Positions 1-7,433 of a stretch of DNA of 48,094 bases are shown in pieces; the first letter of the stretch is position 1, and every line of letters starts with the position of its first letter. The notes under the pieces are model-generated. The model had not been told where the DNA came from, searched no databases, and saw only the letters and a program-made list of their open reading frames with translations. Position numbers and translations under genes: made by a program. The stretch is from NCBI GenBank assembly GCA_900547965.1, contig URJE01000003.1, positions 1 through 48,094 of the forward strand, given 5' to 3'. The stretch comes from an uncultured Eggerthella sp. Its GTDB lineage: Bacteria > Actinomycetota > Coriobacteriia > Coriobacteriales > Eggerthellaceae.

Positions 1-303
1 GGGAGCCGATGGGGCTGCGACAGGCGCAGACTGCGGCGCAGGTGCCACAGCGGTGGGGTCAACCTCTATAAGCACCTGAAAGTCCAGGTTGTATAGATCG
101 TTGAGCGCTTTCTGGATATCTTTCAAATAATGTTTCTCGATCCAGTCCTTGATAAAGGCGTTGTCCGAGGTGAGCATGATGAAACCAGGACTTGCTGCCT
201 GGATTTGGACACGCGAGAAGAACGCATCGATCTGCGATGCGTTAATGGTGGGATACGACTTCAGCTGTCGCATCAGGTCTGTCCACGTCTGTTCGATATC
301 CAT
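1..303 (-). CDS. dnaA: Chromosomal replication initiator DnaA, N-terminal part (cut by window edge)
   Basis: Only the first 101 codons are in the window; the gene runs leftward off the edge. The translation starts MDIEQTWTDLMRQLKSY and matches DnaA domain I in pattern: an early Trp, then a stretch reading FIMLTSDNAFIKDWIEKHY (about residues 42-60), the usual helix that ends in DWI..HY. From about residue 85 it becomes Ala/Pro rich, like the flexible domain II linker. The AAA+ and DNA-binding domains lie outside. DnaA opens oriC and recruits the replisome. Placement next to DnaA boxes and the rpmH block supports the call. The ATG at 303 follows a 50-base gap after the upstream ATPase gene, so the two may be co-transcribed leftward from the origin. 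Confidence 0.9.
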   Translation of the reverse strand, partial: MDIEQTWTDLMRQLKSYPTINASQIDAFFSRVQIQAASPGFIMLTSDNAFIKDWIEKHYLKDIQKALNDLYNLDFQVLIEVDPTAVAPAPQSAPVAAPSAP

Positions 304-353
304 AAGGTTCTACGTAGTTCCATTCCGTTGGCGTGGGATGCGCCGTCTTTTGC

Positions 354-1730
354 TTACAAGGATAGGGCAACCTGCGTGCCTCGTGGGGTAAGCGTCCTTT
401 TCTTATTCACCTTTTCCACGAGACCCGCTTCTTCCATTTTCGAAAAAGCGGTATGCACGCTAGCCACGGCGATGTCGGTGGCCTTGCTAACCTCGCTTAC
501 GCCGAGGGTATTGTTTGGAAGAAGGGCTTTGAGCACGGCAACCTCATTTTCGGTAAGGTCGGGAATCTGCGCTGCCTCGATTTCCTCGTCTGTCGTTCGC
601 GATGCAACCAGGCTGATGGTAACCACCGAGCCTTGATTCACGTTGTCCTTGATTTCGATATGCCCATGAGAGGTGCTTAAGTAGTCTTTCACGATGGGCA
701 AGCCCGACCCTACGCCTCGTATGTAACGTTTCATTGGCTCGATCGCGGAGGAAAATCCTGGTTCTTGCACAAGGTCTTTGTGCTTGATGCCTGGACCCTG
801 ATCGGCAAAGCGAATGGTGTTGCCCTGATCGAAGATAGACACCACCACTTCATTGAAGTTGGCGTGAATGAAGTTCTCCGACACTTCCCTGATTACGGTG
901 TAGGGGATCATCCCACCCGCCTCTTTAGCGTTTTTGTAGGTCAAAGAAGCGATGTGCTCAATGTATTCGTGGGTGGGACCGCCCTGTATCTGTATTACGC
1001 GCGGCGCTGTTTTCAACGAATCGTATATGGCAATGCGTGCAGGCGTGGTTATGTGGTGATAATCGAAGCTCTGCGAGGGCGCCGTGTCTTCGACGGTTTC
1101 GATAATTCCGCCGTTCATTGTGTGGGCGTAGCCCTCGTCGTACGTTGCTGTTTCCACGAAGGAGGGCACAAATGGCTGCTCGCCCCGATGGGGGTCAGCG
1201 GCTTGTTGCTGCATCGTTTGAGGATACGCTTGCGCTGCCATTGGCTGTGCAGTGTAGGGATTCGTTGTGGGGGTGAACTGCTGAAACGCCTGTTGAGGAT
1301 AGCCGGCTTGCAGCGGTTGGTATCCAGCAGGGTATCCCGGCACGCCCTGGGTTCCAGGCTGTGGATCTAGGCCGTTGGTTGCGTTGGCAGGAAACGGTTG
1401 CTCTTGTAGGGGCTGACCGTCGGCTCTCTCTGCTTGCGCGATGAGGGGCTGGTTGCCCGCTGGTGCAGGGTAACCGGGTTGTGGGTAACCACCATAAGGC
1501 ATTCCGTAGGGCATGCCTGGGTAAGGTTGTGCTTGGACGCCCTGCGCAGGGTAGGGAGGAAATTGTCCTTGCCCGTACCCGTAGGGGGGAATGGACGTTT
1601 GGGAGGGGTGGGTGCTAGGCATCGCCGTTTCGAATACAGGCTGCCCCTCGTTACGGGGAGGGTTTCCCCCCGCCCCTTGTTCCTCCGCTTGTTCCATCGG
1701 CTGCATATGTGGTGCGTTTTCTTGGTTCAT
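354..1730 (-). CDS. GHKL ATPase / winged-helix protein with Pro-Gln-Tyr-rich N-terminus, upstream of dnaA
   Basis: 458 residues. Residues 1 to about 215 are low complexity, rich in Pro, Gln, Gly and Tyr (repeats such as PGMPYGMPYGGYPQPGYP). Residues about 255-375 form a histidine-kinase/anti-sigma-like ATP-binding domain: N box REVSENFIHANF (281-292), G1 DQGPGI (310-315), G2 GVGSGLPIV (339-347) and a closing GSVVTISL. Residues about 391-458 look like a winged helix of MarR type (ENEVAVLKALL, then VSEVSKATDIAVASVHTAFSK). No dimerisation/phospho-acceptor His domain or membrane segment is seen, so it is not a normal sensor kinase. It lies between the origin and dnaA, on the same strand as dnaA, so it may act on DnaA synthesis or origin use; that role is inference. 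The domain calls are confident, the function is unknown. Confidence 0.75.
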   Translation of the reverse strand: MNQENAPHMQPMEQAEEQGAGGNPPRNEGQPVFETAMPSTHPSQTSIPPYGYGQGQFPPYPAQGVQAQPYPGMPYGMPYGGYPQPGYPAPAGNQPLIAQAERADGQPLQEQPFPANATNGLDPQPGTQGVPGYPAGYQPLQAGYPQQAFQQFTPTTNPYTAQPMAAQAYPQTMQQQAADPHRGEQPFVPSFVETATYDEGYAHTMNGGIIETVEDTAPSQSFDYHHITTPARIAIYDSLKTAPRVIQIQGGPTHEYIEHIASLTYKNAKEAGGMIPYTVIREVSENFIHANFNEVVVSIFDQGNTIRFADQGPGIKHKDLVQEPGFSSAIEPMKRYIRGVGSGLPIVKDYLSTSHGHIEIKDNVNQGSVVTISLVASRTTDEEIEAAQIPDLTENEVAVLKALLPNNTLGVSEVSKATDIAVASVHTAFSKMEEAGLVEKVNKKRTLTPRGTQVALSL

Positions 1731-2296
1731 GATGCTTTCCGATTTTTTTTCAAAACATGAGAAAAAGAGCCCGACCGATATCCCTTAAAAGGCATAGATC
1801 GAGCTAATTTTTCATTCATTTTAGACGGTTATTCACACTTTTTCAAACTTTCCACCGTCTCTTCCTCGTGTTTTCGAAGTTTTCAACATTCTTTCAATAA
1901 AATGTGGAAAACATTGAAAACCACTGAAGAAAAATGTGAAAAACCTGAAAGGCATTCTGGAAAACTATTTTGGAAAAGTGACTTTCGCGCTTTCACTTTT
2001 AGCTATGGAAGTCAAGATGTTTAAACCGTTGCGCTGTTGTGTATACAGCGGGGAAACGATACTGTTGATAACAACGAAAGACCAGTTCAAAGCATATTTC
2101 TTAGGTGCTTTAATACGATTATCCATCTCTGTTTTCAAATCGATATTTCGTTTCTGCAGAGGGCAGCCGAGGTCTCTGGGATAATGGTAGGAAAGTATCC
2201 TGAAACACCTGGAAAGTTATCAACATTATCCACAATGCTATATAAACAAATTGTGTATAAGTTGCTTTCCTTGGGGAGAAGTGAGGTGGACAAACT
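1731..2296. other. oriC: Probable chromosomal origin of replication (oriC)
   Basis: This 566-base gap between the leftward dnaA-side genes and the rightward rpmH-side genes is clearly A+T rich and carries many DnaA-box-like 9-mers. Matches to TTATNCACA occur at 1829-1837 (TTATTCACA), 2226-2234 (TTATCCACA) and 2252-2260 (complement of TTATACACA). One-mismatch forms TTATCAACA occur at 2217-2225 and, inverted, 2063-2071. Around 1880-1965 there is a run of looser TTTTCAACA/TTTTCCACA-like and TGTGAAAAA words within A-rich sequence, which could be weak boxes or part of the unwinding element. Strand divergence of the flanking genes fits an origin. Confidence 0.8.
2217..2260. promoter_or_regulatory. 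DnaA box cluster beside the first rightward gene
   Basis: Two boxes abut head to tail (TTATCAACA then TTATCCACA, 2217-2234) and an inverted box follows 17 bases later (2252-2260). The last box ends 36 bases before the ATG at 2297, so bound DnaA could also affect that gene's promoter. Confidence 0.75.
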
Positions 2297-2806
2297 ATGA
2301 AGATCGCTATCCCGTTAGACGAAAACGGCATGCTGCCCGATCGTTTTGGAAAATATTCGTCTCCGGAGCTGCGCCGTGACGGCAACAACATCTGCTCATT
2401 TCCCATTGAGGTTTCAGGTGTGCCGGAGGGGGCTAAGTCCCTTGCTCTTTCATTCGTTGACTACGACTCCATTCCCGTATGCGGTTTTGCTTGGATTCAC
2501 TGGGCTGCATGCGAGATAAGCCCTGACACTACTTTGATTCCCGAAAACGCCAGCCACAGTGGCGAATTCGACTTCGTGCAGGGGTCGAACAGCTGCCTGT
2601 CCCGTGCCGAAGAGACAGGCGAAGCGGTGATTCGCGGCTATATTGGACCGTGCCCGCCCGACAAGGATCACCGCTATACGCTTACGGTGTATGCCCTTGA
2701 TTGCGAGATGGGTCTTCAGCCTGGCTTCTATTTCAACGAGTTTCACTGGGCTCTACAGGGGCATATCCTTGATAGCGTCGAGCTGAATATCCTTAGCAGG
2801 GCGTAG
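2297..2806 (+). CDS. YbhB/YbcL-type phosphatidylethanolamine-binding (PEBP) protein
   Basis: 169 residues. The sequence has the PEBP pattern: a D-Y-D-S...GFAWIHWAA stretch near residues 52-70 (ligand pocket) and IGPCPPDKDHRYTLTVYALD near residues 117-136, the family's GP-PP-x-HRY signature. These bacterial proteins are often called Raf kinase inhibitor-like; the true substrate is rarely known. The start ATG is preceded by GAGGTGG at 2283-2289. It is not usual to find this family between oriC and rpmH, so it may be an insertion particular to this lineage. Family call is firm, role unknown. Confidence 0.85.
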   Translation: MKIAIPLDENGMLPDRFGKYSSPELRRDGNNICSFPIEVSGVPEGAKSLALSFVDYDSIPVCGFAWIHWAACEISPDTTLIPENASHSGEFDFVQGSNSCLSRAEETGEAVIRGYIGPCPPDKDHRYTLTVYALDCEMGLQPGFYFNEFHWALQGHILDSVELNILSRA

Positions 2807-2876
2807 CATCATCGTCATTTGCGTGTGCATTCTGTGGTGACCCGCAAAATAGGGTGCTTGTCTTCCTTCTTTATTG

Positions 2877-2904
2877 TTGACGCGCAGCTTCTTCATCGTA
2901 TAAT
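2877..2904 (+). promoter_or_regulatory. Sigma-70-type promoter for rpmH
   Basis: A TTGACG -35 box (2877-2882) and a perfect TATAAT -10 box (2899-2904) are 16 bases apart, 34 bases before the rpmH ATG. This is the cleanest promoter in the window and suits a ribosomal protein operon (rpmH-rnpA-yidD-yidC). Confidence 0.8.
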
Positions 2905-2937
2905 TTCGAAGTTACTGTAAATCTGAAAGGAAAAGTA

Positions 2938-3072
2938 ATGAAGCGCACCTATCAACCGAACACCCGCAAGCGCGCAAAGACCCACGGCTTCCGTGCACGT
3001 ATGGCTACCAAGAGCGGCCGCGCCGTTCTCTCTGCTCGCCGTGCAAAGGGCCGCAAGCGTCTCTGTGCCTAA
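2938..3072 (+). CDS. rpmH: 50S ribosomal protein L34
   Basis: 44 residues, MKRTYQPNTRKRAKTHGFRA and then a highly basic tail, the standard L34 length and sequence (MKRT.QP...KR....GFR.RM.T..GR..L..RR.KGR..L). L34 is a small basic protein of the large ribosomal subunit. The ATG follows GAAAGGAAAAG, a good ribosome binding site. It is the first gene of the block with rnpA 18 bases downstream, the order kept in most bacteria beside the origin. Confidence 0.97.
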   Translation: MKRTYQPNTRKRAKTHGFRARMATKSGRAVLSARRAKGRKRLCA

Positions 3073-3090
3073 CTTTCCTTGTGAGAAACC

Positions 3091-3414
3091 GTGTTAGGAA
3101 CCATCAAATCCAGCACTGAGATCTCCTACCTGTTCTCGCACGGAAAAAGACATGCAACTCCCTGCGTAACTATGATCGTGTACCGGGGAGATACCCAACA
3201 CGGCCCTAGTGGCCGTGTTGCTTTTATAGCAGGCAAGAAAAACGGCAACGCGGTGTGGCGCAACTCAGCGAAGCGCCGCTTGCGTGCTGTTTGCCACGAT
3301 ATCGGTGGCCCTTGGCCGGAGTTGAATGTCATTTTCATGGCTAACAGGAAAACAACGCGCGTTGAATACCAGAAGCTGGTTTCAGCATGCAAGAAGATCA
3401 TGGAATCGTATTAA
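3091..3414 (+). CDS. rnpA: Ribonuclease P protein component
   Basis: 107 residues starting at GTG; a stop lies in frame just upstream (3082), so the start cannot be much earlier. The protein shows the RnpA pattern: an early SYLFSHGKR, then RVAFIAGKKNGNAVWRNSAKRRLR (about residues 42-65), the conserved RNR-like loop (here W-R-N-SAKRR-LR) that contacts the RNA subunit. It binds the catalytic RNA and aids tRNA 5' leader removal. It overlaps nothing but is tightly spaced between rpmH and yidD. Confidence 0.93.
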   Translation: MLGTIKSSTEISYLFSHGKRHATPCVTMIVYRGDTQHGPSGRVAFIAGKKNGNAVWRNSAKRRLRAVCHDIGGPWPELNVIFMANRKTTRVEYQKLVSACKKIMESY

Positions 3415-3423
3415 GGCAAGTTT

Positions 3424-3684
3424 TTGGTCTTGAAGCTTTGGTCGAAAATATCAGCTATCCCCAAGGGGCTTCTGTTGTTGATGATCAAGTTCTACCGCCT
3501 TGCTATATCGCCTCTGCTCCCCGCAACCTGTCGGTTCATTCCCACTTGTTCGGAATATGGGCTTGTCGCGGTTCAGCGATTCGGTTTCCTTAAAGGTCTG
3601 TATCTCACATGCAAGCGCATTCTGCGCTGCAGACCAGGTGGAGGCCGCGGGTATGACCCCGTGCCGGATACCTTTCATCTTTAG
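3424..3684 (+). CDS. yidD: Membrane protein insertion efficiency factor YidD
   Basis: About 86 residues. The core MIKFYRLAISPLLPATCRF followed by PTCSEYGLVAVQRFG is the YidD signature, with a Cys pair in CRFIPTC and a later GGGRGYDPVPD, as in the family. The protein is a small, membrane-associated helper of YidC-mediated insertion. An in-frame stop (the rnpA TAA at 3412) bounds the start; TTG at 3424 or 3430 are the candidates, so the exact N-terminus is uncertain. It sits between rnpA and yidC as usual. Confidence 0.92.
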   Translation: MVLKLWSKISAIPKGLLLLMIKFYRLAISPLLPATCRFIPTCSEYGLVAVQRFGFLKGLYLTCKRILRCRPGGGRGYDPVPDTFHL

Positions 3685-3720
3685 TAATCAACCCCCCGAA
3701 CCGAGAGGACAAAGGTACAC

Positions 3721-4494
3721 ATGTGGGACGCGTTTAAAGACGCCATATTCTGGTGCATCGATGCCATGTACGGCTTCGTTGCCGACTGGGGTTTGGCGAT
3801 CATCATCGTAACGCTTATTCTCCGTCTTATCCTGTTCCCCCTTATGCAGAAGCAGATCCGCTCTTCGTATCGAATGCAGCAGTTCACTCCTCGCATTCAG
3901 GAGATCCAGGAAAAGTACGCTGACGATCAGCAGCGTCAGGCTGAGGAAATGCAGAAGGTCTACGCAGAGATCGGCTTCAACCCTATTACTGGTTGCTTGC
4001 CTCTGTTCCTTCAGATGCCTATTTTCGTTGCCCTGTTCCAGGTACTGCAGGAAATGGGCTCCCGTACCGAAGGCATGACCTACTCCTTCTACAACGTTCT
4101 GCCCTCGTTGCTTTCTTCGCCTTCCGCGATGTTTGGTCAGGGCTTCCTGGAGTTCTTGCCCTACGGCATCCTGCTTCTTCTGTTTGCATTCTGCACCTTC
4201 CTGCCTTCCCTGCTTCAGCAGATGGGTACGAACAGCCCGCAGAAGACTCAGACCATGATCATGATGGGCATCATGTCCCTGTTCATGCTGTGGCTTGGCT
4301 GGGGTTCTCCTACCGGCGTTTTGCTGTTCTGGGCAACATCTTCCGTATTCGGTGTTCTGCAGCAGGTAATCTCTACTAAGGTTATGAAGCATAAGGACGA
4401 AGAAGTCGAAGCCGAAAAGGTTGAAGTTAAGCCTGTGGAAGTAAACGTGGTTCGCAAGGAAAAGAAGCCTCGTCCTCACAAGAAGAGCAAGTAA
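3721..4494 (+). CDS. yidC: Membrane protein insertase YidC/Oxa1
   Basis: 257 residues, the short Gram-positive form without the large periplasmic domain. N-terminal helix about 22-42 (LAIIIVTLILRLILFPLMQKQ), with the conserved Arg in this first core helix; a hydrophilic coiled hairpin (QEIQEKYADDQQRQAEEMQK) and then GFNPITGCLPLFLQMPIFVALF, the classic YidC motif. Further membrane segments lie near 140-160, 180-200 and 200-220, and there is a basic Lys-rich tail. It inserts small membrane proteins, alone or with SecYEG. No lipobox Cys is seen near the start. Confidence 0.95.
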   Translation: MWDAFKDAIFWCIDAMYGFVADWGLAIIIVTLILRLILFPLMQKQIRSSYRMQQFTPRIQEIQEKYADDQQRQAEEMQKVYAEIGFNPITGCLPLFLQMPIFVALFQVLQEMGSRTEGMTYSFYNVLPSLLSSPSAMFGQGFLEFLPYGILLLLFAFCTFLPSLLQQMGTNSPQKTQTMIMMGIMSLFMLWLGWGSPTGVLLFWATSSVFGVLQQVISTKVMKHKDEEVEAEKVEVKPVEVNVVRKEKKPRPHKKSK

Positions 4495-4522
4495 CGCTAC
4501 TTCACATATTTTTTGCCGTCTC

Positions 4523-4553
4523 CTCCCCTTCGTGGTTCTACCGCGGAGGGGAG
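4523..4553 (+). other. Hairpin between yidC and jag
   Basis: CTCCCC (4523-4528) pairs with GGGGAG (4548-4553), and the stem can extend through TTCG/CGGA. No U run follows, so it is more likely an mRNA processing or stability element, or a relic terminator, than an active terminator. Confidence 0.4.
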
Positions 4554-4576
4554 ATTTGAATGTAAGGAGTTTTTCA

Positions 4577-5110
4577 ATGGAAGAAGAGAACATGGTTCAG
4601 GACGAATCCTCATCTCAGGAATACGAAGGTGAGGGCCAGTATTCTGAAGAGGAAGTGGACAGGATCGCTGATACGGCTATTGAGGCCATTCAGGATATCT
4701 TGAAGTACTTCAATGTCGGAGAAGTGAGCATCGAAGAGTATGAAGGTGATGAAGGCGAGCTTATCCTCGACATCACCGGCGACGATTTGGCTGTTTTGAT
4801 TGGTCGTCATGGTCGTACGCTTGATTCGCTTCAGTTCCTTATTTCGTCTATTACGTCCCGCATCGTTGGTCATCGCTACCCCATCGTGGTTGACGTTGAA
4901 GGATACAAGGCTCGCCAGCGTCAGAAGATCGAGGACATTGCTTTGAATGCGGCCGATAAGGCAGTAGACCAGGACCGCAGCATCAAACTCCGTCCCATGA
5001 CTCCTTATGAGCGTCGCATTGTGCATATTGCCCTGCGCGGGGACGATCGCGTCGAAACCGTTTCCGAGGGCGAAGGTCGCGCCCGTCGTGTCGTGGTAAG
5101 CCCACGATAA
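4577..5110 (+). CDS. jag: RNA-binding protein Jag/KhpB (KH and R3H domains)
   Basis: 177 residues from the ATG at 4577, chosen because AAGGAG sits at 4564-4569. The first 30 residues are acidic, so the classical Jag-N domain is missing or much reduced. A KH domain follows (residues about 60-125, with the GxxG-like IGRHGRTLDSLQFLI) and an R3H domain at the end (RPMTPYERRIVHIALR...VETVSEGEGRARRVVV). KhpB acts with KhpA as an RNA chaperone pair that affects division and cell length in Gram-positives. Its place between yidC and rsmG is standard. Confidence 0.92.
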   Translation: MEEENMVQDESSSQEYEGEGQYSEEEVDRIADTAIEAIQDILKYFNVGEVSIEEYEGDEGELILDITGDDLAVLIGRHGRTLDSLQFLISSITSRIVGHRYPIVVDVEGYKARQRQKIEDIALNAADKAVDQDRSIKLRPMTPYERRIVHIALRGDDRVETVSEGEGRARRVVVSPR

Positions 5111-5120
5111 GGATCCTGGC

Positions 5121-5801
5121 ATGAGTGCTGAACAACCTGCGCCCAACAAAAGGCAGAGGGAGCTGCTCGACAAGCATCTTGAGCTGGTTATCGAGGAAAA
5201 CGAGGTAACGAATCTTACCCGAATCGTTGATTGGGAGTCTGCTCAGATTCTGCATGTTGAAGATTCGCTTGCAGGTCTTCCGGAGGTTCAGGAGGCGATG
5301 GAGGGGCCTTATCTTGATATGGGCTCTGGTGCTGGATTCCCTGGGATTCCCCTGGCAATCATGACAGGGAGGGAAACCCTCCTCGCTGATTCCGTTGGGA
5401 AGAAGACGCGTGCTCTTGATTCGTTTGCCGTTGAGCTTGGCATTGACGACATTGTCTCAACCTATCATGGGCGCATCGAGGATCTTGCGTTGCAGCAGCC
5501 TAACCATTTCGCGCTGATTACCGCCCGCGCACTTTCCTCTCTGGCTTCATTGCTCGAGCTTGCATCGCCCTTGTTGGCAAAGGGCGGAAGCTTGGTATGT
5601 TATAAGACTCACAGCGAATCCGAAGAACTCGAGCATGCTCAGGCTGTTGCCCGTAAATTGGGAATGGAGTTCGTTTCTTCGAGAGGCTTCACTCTTTCCG
5701 ATGGGGAGACAAGTCGAGCTATCATCGTCTTCAAAAAACGATGCAATCCTTCGATGAAGCTTCCGCGAAGAGTTGGCATGGCTCAAAAGAAACCATTTTA
5801 A
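5121..5801 (+). CDS. rsmG: 16S rRNA (guanine527-N7)-methyltransferase RsmG
   Basis: 226 residues. The SAM-binding motif DMGSGAGFPGIPLAI is at residues 66-80, followed by ADSVGKKTRALDSFA and a second strand region ITARALSSLASLLEL, all typical of RsmG (GidB). It methylates G527 of 16S rRNA; loss gives low-level streptomycin resistance in many bacteria. ATG at 5121 is 10 bases after the jag stop, with AAGGA just upstream. The last 20 residues are basic. It is the last gene before a strong terminator. Confidence 0.94.
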   Translation: MSAEQPAPNKRQRELLDKHLELVIEENEVTNLTRIVDWESAQILHVEDSLAGLPEVQEAMEGPYLDMGSGAGFPGIPLAIMTGRETLLADSVGKKTRALDSFAVELGIDDIVSTYHGRIEDLALQQPNHFALITARALSSLASLLELASPLLAKGGSLVCYKTHSESEELEHAQAVARKLGMEFVSSRGFTLSDGETSRAIIVFKKRCNPSMKLPRRVGMAQKKPF

Positions 5802-5803
5802 GA

Positions 5804-5836
5804 AAAAAGTCCTTGGAATTGTTCCAGGGACTTTTT
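5804..5836 (+). terminator. Rho-independent terminator after rsmG
   Basis: AAAAAGTCCTTGGAA (5804-5818) pairs with TTCCAGGGACTTTTT (5822-5836), one G-U pair, three-base loop and a T run. It starts three bases after the rsmG stop and ends the rpmH-rsmG transcript. Confidence 0.88.
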
Positions 5837-6371
5837 GCTCTTTTGGGTCCTAAGACCTTCGATGCGAAGCTTGCTAAGCTGAAAAGCCCTTGAGGCTCTT
5901 TATGAGGGGCTGTTTTTTGTTTATTTGAGTCTCTAGTCGACCTGGTTGGCATTTGGCTGTTATGTGGCCTTACATGGCTTTGTTTTTCCGAGGCGTCTCT
6001 TATTTGTTCATCTGCTCTGGATGAGTGGTGTTTGAGAGATTGCTATTTGGGAATGGAAATGCGGTGCTTCGAGGAAAAACCGTATGCCTTTCTATTCTCT
6101 AATGGGTATGGCAAGGGTATTATCGAATAACCGAAACAAAAGGGCGTTTTGCACCGCTTTTGGGTTGTCCCATTATGCCGCCCGTCAAACGGAGTCGTGT
6201 TTCGCTGGTTTTGTTGTATAGCGCCGTGCCCATCTTTTCTGATGGGGTGGTGGGTGCTTTGTTGTTTTTAATGTTTGCTGTTTCACGTGAAACAGCAAAC
6301 ATTTGCTTACCTATTGTGGGTACTCAGGTGAAGCAAAAGTTTGTCTGGTAGGCAAAAAGAGAGGAGAGCTC
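5837..6371. other. Long non-coding gap upstream of parA
   Basis: 535 bases without a supported gene. It contains a weak second hairpin with a T run (AGCCC near 5884 with GGGCT near 5906, then TTTTTT), the first parS palindrome at 6279-6294, and the parA leader. Short open frames on both strands around 6120-6350 cross the palindrome and show no protein-like pattern. Confidence 0.6.
6279..6294. promoter_or_regulatory. parS: parS site 1 (perfect, within a longer palindrome)
   Basis: TGTTTCACGTGAAACA, the canonical ParB-binding 16-mer. The symmetry extends without a mismatch over 28 bases (6273-6300), 72 bases before the parA start, so ParB bound here may also regulate parAB. Confidence 0.95.
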
Positions 6372-7433
6372 GTGGGGCTGTTCGGTAGTCGAAAAAAAGC
6401 AAAAAATGTTCCCGTGACTTCCGTGACCGAGCGCAGTCAGAACCCTGAAGAGATCAAGGAAGAGGTTCTTCAGAGCAGCTATGACGAAATCAACGAACGT
6501 GCAGAGGTGGTTGAGCGAACTTCCGAACATGAAGAGGCTGTAGAGGAGGCCGGTCAGGAAACGATACCTGCTTCTGCGGAAGACGTCGCTGAAGCCGAAG
6601 ATGAAGAGGATGACGGTATTCGCACTTTCGTCTCCTTCCGCGACAAGCCGAAGGTGTCCCATGCAATAGGGCAGACAAAGATCCTCGCTATCATCAACCA
6701 GAAAGGCGGCGTCGGTAAGTCGACTACCGCGGTGAATCTTGCAGCTGCTTTAGGCTCCATGGGCAAAGAAGTTCTTTTGGTTGACCTTGACCCACAGGGT
6801 AACGCGACAAGCGGTTACGGCATTGATAAACGAGCTCTTTATGGGTGTGTTTACAATGTATTGCTTGGTGAAACGCCTGTTGAAGAAGTGATTCTTTCTT
6901 GCGTCGCCGAAGGCGTTGATGTTCTGCCCTCTACAATCAGCCTGGCTGGTGCAGAGGTTGAATTGGTAAACGAGATGGCGCGAGAGAATCGTTTAAAGAA
7001 TGCTCTCGGTAGCCTGCGCGGCCGTTATGACTATATCCTTATTGATTGCCCGCCCTCTCTTGGCCTGCTCACTATTAATGCCTTGGTTGCCGCGGACAAG
7101 CTCCTGGTTCCGATCCAGTGCGAGTTCTACGCATTGGAAGGTGTGACAAAACTCCTTGATTCGATGAAACGTGTCAAAAGTATCCTGAATCCGAGCTTGG
7201 ATATCTTTGGAATCGTTCTTACTATGTATGATTCCCGCACAAATCTTGCCAATCAGGTGGTTAATGAAGTCCGTTCGTTCTTCGGCGATGCGGTCTTCGA
7301 GACCCTGATTCCTCGTACCGTTAAACTGTCTGAAGCTCCTAGTTATGGACAGTCGATTCTCGAATATGCTCCCGATAACAAGGGGGCCCTTGCCTACAAC
7401 GATCTTGCCAAAGAGGTGATTGCTCGTGGCTAA
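6372..7433 (+). CDS. parA: Chromosome-partitioning ATPase ParA (Soj) with acidic N-terminal extension
   Basis: 353 residues from the GTG at 6372, which has GAGGAGAG just upstream. The first ~100 residues are an acidic, probably disordered extension absent from most Soj proteins. From residue about 102 comes the deviant Walker fold: KILAIINQKGGVGKSTTAVN (P-loop KGGVGKST at 111-118), VLLVDLDPQGNAT, and YILIDCPPSLGLLTINAL. ParA moves ParB-parS complexes over the nucleoid. The stop overlaps the parB start by eight bases, so translation is coupled. The start might lie upstream (6303), but no binding site is seen there. Confidence 0.94.
   Translation: MGLFGSRKKAKNVPVTSVTERSQNPEEIKEEVLQSSYDEINERAEVVERTSEHEEAVEEAGQETIPASAEDVAEAEDEEDDGIRTFVSFRDKPKVSHAIGQTKILAIINQKGGVGKSTTAVNLAAALGSMGKEVLLVDLDPQGNATSGYGIDKRALYGCVYNVLLGETPVEEVILSCVAEGVDVLPSTISLAGAEVELVNEMARENRLKNALGSLRGRYDYILIDCPPSLGLLTINALVAADKLLVPIQCEFYALEGVTKLLDSMKRVKSILNPSLDIFGIVLTMYDSRTNLANQVVNEVRSFFGDAVFETLIPRTVKLSEAPSYGQSILEYAPDNKGALAYNDLAKEVIARG

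Noticed and set aside
6120..6351. Short frames on both strands across the first parS site
   Set aside because: They cross the palindrome, which forces similar peptides on both strands, and no ribosome binding site or family pattern is seen.
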